Source: Prolixibacteraceae bacterium (lineage in GTDB: Bacteria; Bacteroidota; Bacteroidia; Bacteroidales; Prolixibacteraceae). From it: 64,000 nucleotides of DNA. The translations under genes were made by a program, and so were the position numbers. The stretch lies in NCBI GenBank assembly GCA_019720755.1, contig CP081303.1, positions 372,001-436,000 of the forward strand. Reading direction: 5' to 3'. This document shows, in pieces, positions 24,895 through 34,883 of the stretch. Below the pieces are notes generated by a model. That model was given only the letters and a program-made list of their open reading frames with translations, ran no database searches and was not told the origin of the DNA. The first letter of the stretch is position 1. Each line of letters begins with the position of its first letter.

Positions 24895-27800
24895 TTACTT
24901 TATGATTAATTTGTGTAGACTATAACGATTATTCTCTTTTATTCTTATGAAATATATCCCTTTAGGTAAGTTCAGAGGAATAATATTATCTTTTTTATCT
25001 AAGAAAATAGAGTATTTAGCATTACCTGTTACATCGATTATGTCTGCCTTGATTCGACTTTTAGGCGATTCCTTCAATACAATATGAATTTTTGAAGTGG
25101 CGGGGTTTGGATAGATATCTATTTTAATCTCCTTATTGTTTGGCAAATTATCTATGTTGTGAAACAATATATTTTCGGATCTTTTGACCTTGATTGTATA
25201 ATCCTCCGCATTAAAATATCGAAGAGAACCAGAAGGAACAATACTGTTTCTATTCCATGCGTATATAATTCTCATAGCGAAATGGGATGCATCCAACCTT
25301 TGAGGAACCGTAATATTCTTAGTAAGCGTTTTCCTTTCTCCAGATACTTCTCCCATATCATAACGTTCAGATGCTTCAAAACTACCATTGTCATTCCAAT
25401 CTATCCATGCTGTAGTCCAAAATTTATCCACATAAATATTGTTTACCGTGATCTCTAGTGGGTAAGTTCGTCCATTTTCAACCGCTGTTGACTGTATTCT
25501 ATAGTTATTATAACCGGCACTTCTTTGTTGACTATTATTTATTAGATTAAATCGAACTTGTTCAATACCGACGATACCATTTCCACTCAAAGAGTTATAG
25601 CTTGTTGATTTACTAGTCTTTACACTTGTAGTAGGAACAGATGCATTTACTAGATATCGTATGTCTTTTCCTCTATTGTTAAAAGGATAAATTTTAAAAT
25701 AATATCTTGTATCTTCTTCTAGTTCAGTGATCGTAATCTCTGTTTGATCTTTTAAAGTGAAAACAGTTTTTTCCACATCTTCATAACCGTCGATTGGATC
25801 AGCGATATCATTCAATGATGTTCCCCATTTTATGACATGACCATCTGGAATATTAGAAGAATTTGAGCTCCATGAAAGAGAGACTTCATTCTTGTGATGA
25901 GTCGTTTCAACAAATCGAGTTACATGATATTTAGGAGCCTTTTTTATCTGCTTTTTAGTGATAAGTGTTACAGTTGCTCCATAATTTATTCCTGAGCTAT
26001 TTCGAGCAAAAGCTCTTGCATAATATTTTGTATTTGATTTTAACCCAGTAATCTCTACTCTTGCAGCCAATTTGTATGGCTTGGGGGCGTCGTATTTTAA
26101 ATCAGCTATCGTTGGTTGTTCATTTTGTGATACGACAACCCCTTGCTCGATAATATTAGAGCCTCCTGTAGCCAAAATGCGCATCCCAACAATAGAGTGG
26201 TCTTCATAAACTTCTACTTGTTCAATTGTTTCAACGGTAGGAAGACTGGAACTTACCTTAATCAAATAATCTTCAGCTTGTCCATAACCTAGATCTTGAC
26301 ACGGCTCTTTGATTACATTTCTGTAATAATCTGACATGACCCTCATTCTGAGATTCTGATTTCCTAGGAACTTTTCGTCTACAACAAACTTCAAAATTGT
26401 ATTCCCAACTACTCCTCCTTTATAGGCCATTTGTTCATTCGTTGAGAATGTCCCATCGTTATTTCTATCGACATAGATTGCAATGTTTTCGCTGTATTTT
26501 GTTCCAACGGTAACACGTACAGCGACCTCTTTTGTATCTATCTCAAATATACCTTTGGTTGTAAAATTTTTATATCCTTCATCGGTGTAACTACTTCCTG
26601 AACTGACATATTTGTCTCCTATTTGTACTTTATAAATACCAAATCCGTAATCTTTTGACAGGTATTTGGTATTGTTTTGACAATAAGATGATGGAGTCCC
26701 CTCTATAATTTGTACTGCTCCTTGCACTGTATGAGTGTCTTTACCATAAGGATTTGTTGCTTTAAGAGAAACAGTATAGGTTCCTCTAGAGAGATAACGT
26801 ACGACAGGATTCTGAGAACTAGCTGTTGTATTTTCAAGAAATTCGATCTCTTCTGTACCAAAACTCCATAAGTAATTCGTGACTTCTCCTTCGCATTCAG
26901 AAGTGAAGTGTACAATCGCACTATTCCCAATAATTGGCATTGTTTCTACTATGCGTAAATTCGCTACAGGAGCTTTCTCTTGCAGGGTATATTTTTTTAC
27001 TACTGGTCGACAATTTTCTTTGCTGATTGTAATTACAGCTTCTCTACCATCTTTTATCGCCTCAAAACGTAGTGTCGCATTTCCCTCTCTAGACCTTTGC
27101 TTGGTGATAAGTTTTCCATCAATGGTTAAAGTCACCAAAGCATTCTCGATATTTATATTCTGAACTTCTGTTGTGGTATATCCCAAAGCCACTTTGGATG
27201 GAAGCGTGGCTGTTATTTCAGTTGGTTTTTTTGTCCACATTCTCATCGCGGGGTCTCCAAAAAGGTGAAATAGTCGGTATGTATAAACCAGATAACTATT
27301 ACTAGGAGCCCACGTTTGATTCATTCGCAAGAGTCCTAAATTCAATACATCCCCTAGTTTTGTCGTACTATGATTAAACCCTTGTGCAGGAGGATTTACC
27401 GCACTACTTCCTCTTCCAAAAGAGGGTAGTATACCTGGGGCTGGCCATATTGACTCAAACATCCCAATAGCCAAACCATCGTTAGGGCCAGACATCGAGT
27501 AATATGATGCTCCGAATACTGCAACAGCGCCACCATTTTTAATGCGTAAGAATTTTTCTGCAAAGCACTCATCTAAAGAGAATTCCCCTGTGTGACAGTT
27601 GATGGAGAAAACGACCGGCAGTTTGTTGCCGTTATGAAGACGTCTCATCTGACCTTTAACAAATTCAGGGTGTGCCCAACCTGTACCTCCAGCATAACCA
27701 TGATCTCTATGTAGAACATAAAATTTACCCTGATTGATAGAACGAATAATATCTTCTGCATCTCCATCCCAATCGAACCCATTGGCTTTAAGTAGTTCAT

Positions 27801-29151
27801 TTGGAATCGCTTCACCATTCGAAAAGAAACCATTGTTAAAGTGAGTAGGATTGACTCCTGAATCAGCATAATAAATTCGTTCTACATCATATCCTTGTTG
27901 TCTGACATAGCTTCTAATATCTTCACTCGTATGACAGAAGCGGCGATTCGCATATCCATTTCTTTCATTGTCTTGAAATTGTGCACAATTCAGACCATTT
28001 TCATAGAAGTTCTCATCTTGAACAGGATTCTTTTCATAATTGATGATTTTATCAATGACTGCGTTTGCTTGATCTGCACTTTTGACAGAAATACGTCCTC
28101 TTGCCATGTCTGGTGTAAAGTCGGTATCCCCATCCATACAAGCATAGTATAAATCACTAACAAAGTCTTCCCCTTGAAGGGCTTTAAAGTGCATAGATGG
28201 AACGAATTGCACATCCCCAACAATCACATAATAGTTTGGCTTTGGATTCCATTGGTGATAACGATCAGAGATTGCTTTTCGAACTTGAGCTGATGTCCAT
28301 TGATCTTGAGAAATAATTTCTACAGTATATCCTAGATTGGCTTTCCATGCAGCTAGTTTCTGTGCAGCTTGGTTAAAAGAGCTATGGGTGATGATAATAT
28401 AATCTTTTGAAGGATTTTCTGTATCATGGCTCTTCTTTTGAATCGATTTCTTTAGCTGCGATGCATTGAGTAAATTAGTTTGAAGTGATTCTAAAATACT
28501 TTTATCTAAAGAACTATATGTTGATTTTGAATTCTTTAGCAAACGGTAGGTGATTTTAGAGTATACTCTTAATATTTTCTTTTTTGGATTGTACTGTACA
28601 GGACAAACCCTTACAGAAGTAAGACGAATATCTCTCATCTGTTGATTCATTACTATCGAAACATTGGATGAAGGGTAGTAAGCATCTTTATTATAAACCT
28701 TTACATCTTTTTTAAACTGTGGTTCTGGAGCTCCCTCTGTATCTATTGGAGGATCTAGGGTCGGGTGTATCAAAATATTCTCGTACTCTATAAAGTTGGA
28801 AGAAATTAGTACTACTTTAGGGATGTCTGATTTCGATAAACCGAAGGGGTCATTTCTCATAGGCAATGCAGGAGCACCAACTTGTCCTAATTGTCCAAAA
28901 CCTTTAATTTGAAGAAAATGATAAGGGTCTCCTTTGACATTTTTTTCAATCATTTCAGCACCTTTAAAGTAGTAGGTCACCTCAATACTTCCATCTGCTA
29001 GTGTTTTTACATCTCTTTTGGGAAGAATAGCCTTTGTGGATTGATCTGATGATTTCAGATGTTTTTTTACAAAAGGAAGGAATTTGTTTTGTGCAAACAC
29101 CAAATTAAATGTCATTAGCATTACAATGACGAAACAGTAAATTTTTTTCAT
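24895..29151 (-). CDS. gingipain-like peptidase C25 with a T9SS sorting domain
   Basis: 1418 residues. Signal peptide 1-20 (ends LVFAQ). C25 propeptide to about 240, then the catalytic domain with YYVIVGDVQFVPS (about 307), catalytic His in LHRDHGYAGG (H484) and catalytic Cys in FSINCHTGEF (C519). A PKD-like module lies at about 760-830, GEVED-type modules with YVDRNNDGTFSTNEQ and AWIDWNDNGSFEASE at about 870-960 and 1230-1330, and fibronectin-like repeats between. The last 75 residues are a type A T9SS sorting domain (IDIYPNPATSKIHI to PKGIYFIRIKE). It is exported by the type IX system and cut or anchored at the surface. Substrate specificity (Arg or Lys) cannot be read here. It is a single gene with its own terminator. 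Confidence 0.93.
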   Translation of the reverse strand: MKKIYCFVIVMLMTFNLVFAQNKFLPFVKKHLKSSDQSTKAILPKRDVKTLADGSIEVTYYFKGAEMIEKNVKGDPYHFLQIKGFGQLGQVGAPALPMRNDPFGLSKSDIPKVVLISSNFIEYENILIHPTLDPPIDTEGAPEPQFKKDVKVYNKDAYYPSSNVSIVMNQQMRDIRLTSVRVCPVQYNPKKKILRVYSKITYRLLKNSKSTYSSLDKSILESLQTNLLNASQLKKSIQKKSHDTENPSKDYIIITHSSFNQAAQKLAAWKANLGYTVEIISQDQWTSAQVRKAISDRYHQWNPKPNYYVIVGDVQFVPSMHFKALQGEDFVSDLYYACMDGDTDFTPDMARGRISVKSADQANAVIDKIINYEKNPVQDENFYENGLNCAQFQDNERNGYANRRFCHTSEDIRSYVRQQGYDVERIYYADSGVNPTHFNNGFFSNGEAIPNELLKANGFDWDGDAEDIIRSINQGKFYVLHRDHGYAGGTGWAHPEFVKGQMRRLHNGNKLPVVFSINCHTGEFSLDECFAEKFLRIKNGGAVAVFGASYYSMSGPNDGLAIGMFESIWPAPGILPSFGRGSSAVNPPAQGFNHSTTKLGDVLNLGLLRMNQTWAPSNSYLVYTYRLFHLFGDPAMRMWTKKPTEITATLPSKVALGYTTTEVQNINIENALVTLTIDGKLITKQRSREGNATLRFEAIKDGREAVITISKENCRPVVKKYTLQEKAPVANLRIVETMPIIGNSAIVHFTSECEGEVTNYLWSFGTEEIEFLENTTASSQNPVVRYLSRGTYTVSLKATNPYGKDTHTVQGAVQIIEGTPSSYCQNNTKYLSKDYGFGIYKVQIGDKYVSSGSSYTDEGYKNFTTKGIFEIDTKEVAVRVTVGTKYSENIAIYVDRNNDGTFSTNEQMAYKGGVVGNTILKFVVDEKFLGNQNLRMRVMSDYYRNVIKEPCQDLGYGQAEDYLIKVSSSLPTVETIEQVEVYEDHSIVGMRILATGGSNIIEQGVVVSQNEQPTIADLKYDAPKPYKLAARVEITGLKSNTKYYARAFARNSSGINYGATVTLITKKQIKKAPKYHVTRFVETTHHKNEVSLSWSSNSSNIPDGHVIKWGTSLNDIADPIDGYEDVEKTVFTLKDQTEITITELEEDTRYYFKIYPFNNRGKDIRYLVNASVPTTSVKTSKSTSYNSLSGNGIVGIEQVRFNLINNSQQRSAGYNNYRIQSTAVENGRTYPLEITVNNIYVDKFWTTAWIDWNDNGSFEASERYDMGEVSGERKTLTKNITVPQRLDASHFAMRIIYAWNRNSIVPSGSLRYFNAEDYTIKVKRSENILFHNIDNLPNNKEIKIDIYPNPATSKIHIVLKESPKSRIKADIIDVTGNAKYSIFLDKKDNIIPLNLPKGIYFIRIKENNRYSLHKLIIK

Positions 29152-29570
29152 AATTAATTAATTAAAAATATTAAGGTTGGGTTATTGTTTAGTGACAATT
29201 AAATTACTCGATATTTTATCTAAAATTCAGGATATTTATCATGTTTTAATTAAAACATGTTAATTGTTGATGTTGTTTTGGTTTGTAAATCAATATGTTA
29301 ATAGGTTATGGCTGTTGTGTGATCGCTCGAGATGGGAGGAGAGGAGAAAGTATGTTTCATGTCATTAAAACATAAATTTTAAATACAGTATGTCACAAGG
29401 CTTCCATTTAATAAGCTAAAACGATGATTTAATACGAATAACAATATGAGATTTTTAGTATGTTTCTCTATGTCTACACTTCTTTTTTTTTGTTCAAAAA
29501 AGAGGATTGAAGTGGATGTTTTGGATATGAATAGAAATTAATACCTATATAAAAGGGGATTCATAGGTAC

Positions 29571-29672
29571 TTTGTCCATGGTTTGTCCATGGTTTGTCCA
29601 TGGTTTGTCCATCGATTCTCCATCGATTTGGTGGACGAACTATGAATGAGACTCGAATGAAGGATGGACAAA
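29571..29672. repeat. 11-bp tandem repeat array with an inverted copy
   Basis: Units at 29571, 29582 and 29593 read TTTGTCCATGG; 29604 reads TTTGTCCATCG; 29615 reads ATTCTCCATCG. They stand in strict 11-bp phase. An inverted copy (GGATGGACAAA) lies at 29662-29672. There is no reading frame of interest. The same architecture with a different unit occurs at 61509. Confidence 0.85.
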
Positions 29673-29842
29673 ATAGCTATCATTCCACTATGAATCATTC
29701 TTTTTTGCATCTCTTTTTGATAGTGTCGAGGGGAATCTTCAACTCTGGATATTGGAAGGAGATAGATATCACTTCATATGATTTGATCAATTAAGAGACT
29801 TTTATGGAATCAGTCTATATTTTAGGTGGACTGGCCGGAATA

Positions 29843-29880
29843 TAGGTTCCTGAACCCTTCGACAAGCACAGTAACCACAT
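29843..29880. repeat. REP-like sequence
   Basis: GGTTCCTGAACCCTTCGACA resembles the dispersed CCTTCGACAAGC-type palindromic elements seen between genes in many bacteria. Only one arm is clear here. Confidence 0.35.
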
Positions 29881-29996
29881 GTGGAAATACAGGAGTCTGA
29901 CTAAAAAAACGGTCACAGGCGTTGTAGCAATCATTTCAATGACATGCTTTACGTCAAAAAATGGTGTGAACCTATTTATTTTAAATAAGTTATATC

Positions 29997-30172
29997 AACC
30001 GTAGATACAAGACACTGCCTTGTTTAGTGGGGACAAAACCTTGTATTATACGAATGGTGTAATATCGTTATTTTGTATTGTTGTCAGTTTGATGAGAGTA
30101 GATTGTGATCACTCTTTTGATTTCGTTAGATTGTGCGATATTAGACAAGGCAGTGCTTTGTCTCTACGGTTG
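29997..30172. repeat. imperfect inverted repeat pair, MITE-like
   Basis: CCGTAGATACAAGACACTGC plus CTTGT (29999-30023) is matched in inverse orientation by ACAAGGCAGTGCTTTGTCTC plus TACGG (30144-30168), about 21 of 25 positions, 120 bp apart. No coding capacity lies between. It is consistent with a small non-autonomous element or paired REP sequences. Confidence 0.6.
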
Positions 30173-30365
30173 CAGAAACTTAATTTGTCGTCTACAAATA
30201 TTGTCATAGTATGGTTAATAAAAGATTGCAAACAGACTAGACATGATTTTATCAATTTAACGTGTGTCCTTAAAATAATGCGTGGTCTCTTTTATGGGTT
30301 GAACGGCAATCATATTACTTGTGATTGGTTCTTATTAGGAATGAAGTATTTGAATGGATTGAATA

Positions 30366-30485
30366 CAAGTAATAGCCGTAAGGATGAATAATGGATATAG
30401 TTATTTTATGAGGCTAGAGAGACTCCAAGTAATAGCCGTGAGAGTAAATATATGGATAGAGTTATTTTATGAAGCGAAAGAGTAG
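30366..30485. repeat. imperfect 60-bp direct duplication
   Basis: CAAGTAATAGCCGT starts copies at 30366 and 30426, and both continue through ATGGATA-x-AGTTATTTTATGA-x-GC. The period is exactly 60 bp, with some substitutions. Confidence 0.75.
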
Positions 30486-30601
30486 GTGACTTGTAGAATC
30501 CAAAGAGTAGGGGTTGTCGTTTGGGAAGCCAAGAGATTATTCGTTCCAAGACAAATAGTGTGATTCGCATAAAGGAGTAGAAGCAAAGGCTTTGTGTGAA
30601 T

Positions 30602-30633
30602 AAAAAAAGAGGAACCAACAGTTCCTCTTTTTT
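30602..30633. terminator. bidirectional terminator
   Basis: AAAAAAGAGGAAC pairs with GTTCCTCTTTTTT around a short loop. A T-run is produced on either strand. It ends the ABC-F gene (minus strand). Confidence 0.88.
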
Positions 30634-30644
30634 GAATTATCGTG

Positions 30645-32519
30645 CTATTGTTTTTCGCTAAGCTCTAGCCATCGAAGCTCTTTTTCATCTAATGTATCAG
30701 TAACTTCGGCATGTTTTTGTGATAGTTCGATCATTTGATCAGAAGAGAGAGAAGGATCGTTTAGTTTTTCTTCAATCTCCTTTTTCTCGACTTCTAACTT
30801 TTCAATTTCTTTAGGTAGTTTGTCGAACTCTTTCTGTTCGTGGTATGACCTTTTAACTTTCTTTGGTTTCTCTACTGGGACTTCCTCTTTGACAATCGTT
30901 TTCTTTTCAATGGCTTTTTTCTCTTTTTCCTGCTCTTTTTCCCACTGTCTAAAATGAGTGTAATTGCCAGGGAAGTCTTTTATTTGCCCTTCTCCTTCGA
31001 ACACAAATAGATGGTCTACGATTTTATCCATAAAGTATCTATCGTGAGAAACGACAATAACACACCCTTGGAATTCTGATAGGTATTGTTCTAGGACATT
31101 TAGTGTCATAATATCTAAGTCGTTGGTAGGCTCATCCAGAATAAGGAAGTTCGGATTTTGCATTAACACGGTACATAGGTAAAGTCGACGTTTCTCTCCA
31201 CCACTTAGTTTGCGAACATAAGTATATTGTGTCTCTGGTGGAAAAAGGAAGTAAGTTAGGAATTGAGAGGCGGTCCATTTTCTTCCATTACCAAGGTCGA
31301 TCACTTCGGCAATTTCTTTAATGATATCAATTACTCTATCTTCCTCTTTAAAATTCATTCCTGTTTGAGTGTAGTATCCAAACTTGATGGTTTGCCCTAC
31401 CTCAATCTCTCCGCTGTCCGCAGGTATTTGACCTGTGAGCATGTTGAGTAAGGTTGATTTTCCAGTACCATTTTTACCTACAATACCAATTTTCTCAAAT
31501 TTGGCGAACTTGTAACTAAAGTCTTTTAGGATGATAATATCATCAAAAGCCTTTTCAAGATGAGAGACCTCAATAATTTTGTTCCCAAGACGAGAACTTT
31601 CGAACTGTAGGTCTAGTTTGTCTTCTTTGATTGTTTGAGTGGCTTTCTTTTTTAATTCGTGGGCTGCATCTACGCGATATTTGGCTTTGTGTCCTCGTGC
31701 TTTAGGCATACGACGAAGCCAATCTAATTCTGTTTTATATAGGTTTTTTGCTTTTTCAATCTCCGCTGTTTTAATAGCGATTCGCTCATCTCTTTTTTGA
31801 AGGTAGTAGGAGTAGTTTCCTTTGTATCTATAGGTTGTGTTATCCTCTATTTCGATAATTTCATTACATACACGATCTAAAAAGTATCTGTCGTGAGTAA
31901 CCATTAGAAGCGTGCAGTTTGTTTTTGTAAGATAGATCTCTAACCACTCGATCATTTTTAAGTCTAAGTGGTTGGTTGGCTCATCTAAGATCAACATGTC
32001 CGGTTCGTTGATCAGAATTTGAGCTAGTGCAACACGTTTTTGTTGCCCCCCTGATAGTTGGGATACTTTTTGATTGAAATTGTTAATTTTTAGTTCGCTA
32101 AGTATTTGTTTGAATCGCAATTCGAAATCCCAAGCGTTTTTTAGATTCATCTCTTCCATTAAGGCTTCCATTTCAGCCGTGTTGTTTGAAGAGATTGCCA
32201 TCTCATAGTTTCTTATAAGAGCAGCGATAGGGTTGTCTGATGCGGTTGCCTGCTCGATGACCGTAAGGTTTTCGTTCAATTCAGGAACTTGGCTCAAGTA
32301 TCCTACTTTAACATCTTTATTGATATTGATGACTCCATCGTCGAGATCAGTCTTTCTAGCGATGGCATTTAGAAGGGTTGATTTTCCTGCACCATTTTTT
32401 GCAATGATTGCAACTTTCTGACCTTTTGCAATATTAAAGCTAATGTTTTCAAAAAGGATCTGTTCTCCCCAACGTTTCGTGACGTTTTCAATTTCTATAT
32501 ATGGAATCATCGTATTCAA
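30645..32519 (-). CDS. ABC-F family ATPase (Uup-like)
   Basis: 624 residues with two ABC nucleotide-binding domains and no membrane part. The first has Walker A AKNGAGKST and signature LSGGQQKR with LILDEPTNHLD. The second has GKNGTGKST and KLSGGEKRR with LILDEPTNDLD. Between them is the charged linker of ABC-F proteins (KTELDWLRRMPKARGHKAKYR). A C-terminal coiled coil is seen (KLPKEIEKLEVEKKEIEEKL). Such proteins act on ribosomes; the Uup type has the C-terminal coiled coil. Whether it is a housekeeping translation factor or gives antibiotic protection cannot be settled here; the context is housekeeping. Confidence 0.9.
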   Translation of the reverse strand: MNTMIPYIEIENVTKRWGEQILFENISFNIAKGQKVAIIAKNGAGKSTLLNAIARKTDLDDGVININKDVKVGYLSQVPELNENLTVIEQATASDNPIAALIRNYEMAISSNNTAEMEALMEEMNLKNAWDFELRFKQILSELKINNFNQKVSQLSGGQQKRVALAQILINEPDMLILDEPTNHLDLKMIEWLEIYLTKTNCTLLMVTHDRYFLDRVCNEIIEIEDNTTYRYKGNYSYYLQKRDERIAIKTAEIEKAKNLYKTELDWLRRMPKARGHKAKYRVDAAHELKKKATQTIKEDKLDLQFESSRLGNKIIEVSHLEKAFDDIIILKDFSYKFAKFEKIGIVGKNGTGKSTLLNMLTGQIPADSGEIEVGQTIKFGYYTQTGMNFKEEDRVIDIIKEIAEVIDLGNGRKWTASQFLTYFLFPPETQYTYVRKLSGGEKRRLYLCTVLMQNPNFLILDEPTNDLDIMTLNVLEQYLSEFQGCVIVVSHDRYFMDKIVDHLFVFEGEGQIKDFPGNYTHFRQWEKEQEKEKKAIEKKTIVKEEVPVEKPKKVKRSYHEQKEFDKLPKEIEKLEVEKKEIEEKLNDPSLSSDQMIELSQKHAEVTDTLDEKELRWLELSEKQ

Positions 32520-32595
32520 ATGTTTATTTCTACAAAAATAGAAAAGCCATCGTGATTATGGATGGCTTTTTAAACTATTTTCAAACGAGAGTCAT

Positions 32596-33639
32596 CTACT
32601 TCGTTTCAAAATGGAAACGAGTTATCTCTTCGAACTTCTCTTCTGGAGATAAGGTTACTGAAGGAAAATTCGGTTGGTTTGGAGAGTCTGGAAAATGTTG
32701 TGTCTCCATCGCAACTCCCATGTACTTCCCATACTTCTTATTATCATGTCCAGTAAATTCTGGAATGTAGTATCCTGTATAGATTTGTAATCCAGGTTGG
32801 GTTGTAAATACCGATACATGTCTTCCTGTTTCTGCATGAGAAAGAGTCCCAGCAAACAAAGGATCATTCTCTTTGTTTAGTACGAAGTTTATATCGTAAC
32901 CATCGGCCAAACTATCAATCTCTAATCCTAATGATTTTGGTTGTTTAAAGTCGAAAGCGCTCTCTTCCACAGAAAGATAATCTCCTGTTGGGATAAGATT
33001 CTCATCTACTGGAGTTACTGCATCGGCATTGACTACCAAATCATGATCTTTGATGGTGCTGTTCGCCCCATTCAGGTTGAAATATGTGTGATTCGTAAGG
33101 TTGATCACTGTCTTTTTATCTGAAGATGCTTGATATTTAACAATCAGGTCGTTCGAATCTGTTAGTGTGTAGGTTACAGTAACCTTCATATTTCCTGGGT
33201 AGCCCTCTTCCATATCTTTTGCTAGATATGTTAGTTTTACTGCTACATTGTTTAATGATTCTTCTGTTGTCGCATCCCAAACTATTTTATCAAATCCAAC
33301 TATTCCCCCATGTAATGCGTTGGGACCATTATTGATTGCTAGTTTATACTCTTGTTCATCAATCGAAAACGTTCCCTCTTTAATACGGTTTGCATAACGG
33401 CCACAAATAGCACCAAAATAAGGACATCCATCTATGTATTCTTTAGAGGTATACTCTTTTAGATCATTAAATCCAAGTACAATATGGTCTAAGTTACCTT
33501 CATTGTCAGGCGTCTGAACGTCTGTTATGATTGCTCCATAGTTCGTGATCTTAACAATCATCTTGCCATTTTCAAGAGTGTAAAGGGAAACTTCTTTTCC
33601 GTCATTTGTTTTGCCAAAGGCTTGGGTTGATATTTTCAT
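32596..33639 (-). CDS. galM: aldose 1-epimerase (galactose mutarotase)
   Basis: 347 residues, the usual GalM length. N-terminal strand region TNYGAIITDVQTPD, then CGRYANRIKEGTF, the catalytic histidine segment INLTNHTYFNLNG and the C-terminal catalytic region PGLQIYTGYYIPEF. It interconverts alpha and beta D-galactose for galactokinase. There is no signal peptide, so it is cytosolic. It is divergent from the GntR regulator and galK-galT, with a shared 112-bp control region. Confidence 0.93.
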   Translation of the reverse strand: MKISTQAFGKTNDGKEVSLYTLENGKMIVKITNYGAIITDVQTPDNEGNLDHIVLGFNDLKEYTSKEYIDGCPYFGAICGRYANRIKEGTFSIDEQEYKLAINNGPNALHGGIVGFDKIVWDATTEESLNNVAVKLTYLAKDMEEGYPGNMKVTVTYTLTDSNDLIVKYQASSDKKTVINLTNHTYFNLNGANSTIKDHDLVVNADAVTPVDENLIPTGDYLSVEESAFDFKQPKSLGLEIDSLADGYDINFVLNKENDPLFAGTLSHAETGRHVSVFTTQPGLQIYTGYYIPEFTGHDNKKYGKYMGVAMETQHFPDSPNQPNFPSVTLSPEEKFEEITRFHFETK

Positions 33640-33691
33640 ATGATAACTTGTTTATGATTTAGCTCTTCACAAATATTATAAAAAAAAACAT

Positions 33692-33707
33692 ACTAGTTGC
33701 TACAAGT
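33692..33707. promoter_or_regulatory. putative operator between galM and the GntR gene
   Basis: ACTAGTTGCTACAAGT is an almost perfect palindrome (ACTWGTWGCWACWAGT) in the 112-bp divergent region. It resembles AraR/GntR-type ACTTGT half-sites. The link to the regulator at 33752 is inferred. Confidence 0.5.
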
Positions 33708-33751
33708 CTGTTTTTATTTATTTTTGTATGTTGAATTTATGAACATGAAGT

Positions 33752-34756
33752 ATGGTACAGGAGATTATTCAAATAAACGAGTCAAAAGGGACTCCAAAAT
33801 ATAAACAGCTTATTGCCGCAATCATTGAATCGATTCAAGAACAACGACTTCAGAAAGGGGATAAGTTAGGGTCTATAAATGATTTTTGTCGAGCATTTGG
33901 ATATTCGAGAGATACTGTAATGTTGGCTTTTAATGATTTGAAATCTAGGGGTATCTTGGTTTCTCAGCCAGGAAAGGGCGTGTATGTTTCGGATGACAAT
34001 ATACAAGTAGAGAGGCGAATATTTGTTCTTTTCGATGAGTTGAATTCTTTTAAAGAGGATCTATATAATTCATTTGTTACCTCTATGGGACCTGAGACGA
34101 AAGTAGATATTTTTTTCCATCACTTTAATAGAGATCTTTTTGAACAACTTATCAGTGGCTCTGCTGGAAATTATACCTCATATATTATTATGCCTGCGAT
34201 GTTTGGGGATATTGAAGATGTTTTGGCTGTCTTGCCTGAAAATAAGGTTTATTTATTAGATCGTTATTATCCGAATCTTTCCAACTATTCCTCATTATAT
34301 CAGGATTTTGAAAGTGATGTTTATGATAGTTTGGTGGAACATAAGGATGCTTTAGAAAAGTATTCAAAATTGGTTATGTTGTTCCCCGGAGGAAAAGAGC
34401 CGGAGGGTAGATTAAAGGGATTTAGAGATTTTTGTGACAAGTGTGGTTATGATCATGAGATTATTAGATCATTGGACTCTAGAGAGATAACCAAAGGGGA
34501 GGTCTATTTAATCCCTTCGGATCGCAATCTGGTAGCTATTGTAAAATCTGCAAATGATCATGAACTACAACTAGGAGAAGATTTGGGTGTGATCTCTTTT
34601 AATGATACTGTATTAAAAGAGGTGGTTGCAGGTGGAATTACAACCATCTCTACAGATTTTAAATTGATGGGAGAAAGGCTTGCTGAAGTGGTTAAAAATC
34701 AAGAGTTTATTCGAGAGAGGAACCCATCTGGAATGACACTTCGAGCCTCTCTTTAG
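33752..34756 (+). CDS. GntR-family regulator with LacI-like sensor domain, galactose genes
   Basis: 334 residues. N-terminal winged helix of the GntR type (GTPKYKQLIAAIIESIQEQR, then KGDKLGSINDFCRAFGYSRDTVMLAFNDL) and a C-terminal periplasmic-binding-protein-like domain from about residue 85, as in AraR. It lies between galM and galK, so it most likely senses galactose and controls both. The following galK starts 127 bp later. Confidence 0.88.
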   Translation: MVQEIIQINESKGTPKYKQLIAAIIESIQEQRLQKGDKLGSINDFCRAFGYSRDTVMLAFNDLKSRGILVSQPGKGVYVSDDNIQVERRIFVLFDELNSFKEDLYNSFVTSMGPETKVDIFFHHFNRDLFEQLISGSAGNYTSYIIMPAMFGDIEDVLAVLPENKVYLLDRYYPNLSNYSSLYQDFESDVYDSLVEHKDALEKYSKLVMLFPGGKEPEGRLKGFRDFCDKCGYDHEIIRSLDSREITKGEVYLIPSDRNLVAIVKSANDHELQLGEDLGVISFNDTVLKEVVAGGITTISTDFKLMGERLAEVVKNQEFIRERNPSGMTLRASL

Positions 34757-34830
34757 TCTAATGTAATGCTTTATAACATGTTTGTGCTATTTGTAAATAT
34801 GATAAAAGTGTGTAGTTTTACCGACCAGTA

Positions 34831-34847
34831 CCAACCAGTTGGGTTGG
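34831..34847. promoter_or_regulatory. putative operator before galK
   Basis: CCAACC-AGTTG-GGTTGG is an inverted repeat with a 5-bp centre, 37 bp before the galK ATG. It is unlike the palindrome before galM, so it may belong to another regulator. Confidence 0.4.
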
Positions 34848-34883
34848 GATGCATATTACTAACTGATTTCAATTGATAATACC

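Noticed and set aside
29571-29625. CRISPR array
   Set aside because: Units are 11 bp without spacers, and no cas genes are in the window.
29594-29794. A 66-codon open frame starting in the 11-bp array
   Set aside because: Its start is created by the CCATGG of the repeat unit and it has no family resemblance.
30020-30391. A 123-codon open frame in the repeat-rich interval
   Set aside because: It runs through both arms of the inverted repeat and the start of the 60-bp duplication. The translation shows no recognisable feature.
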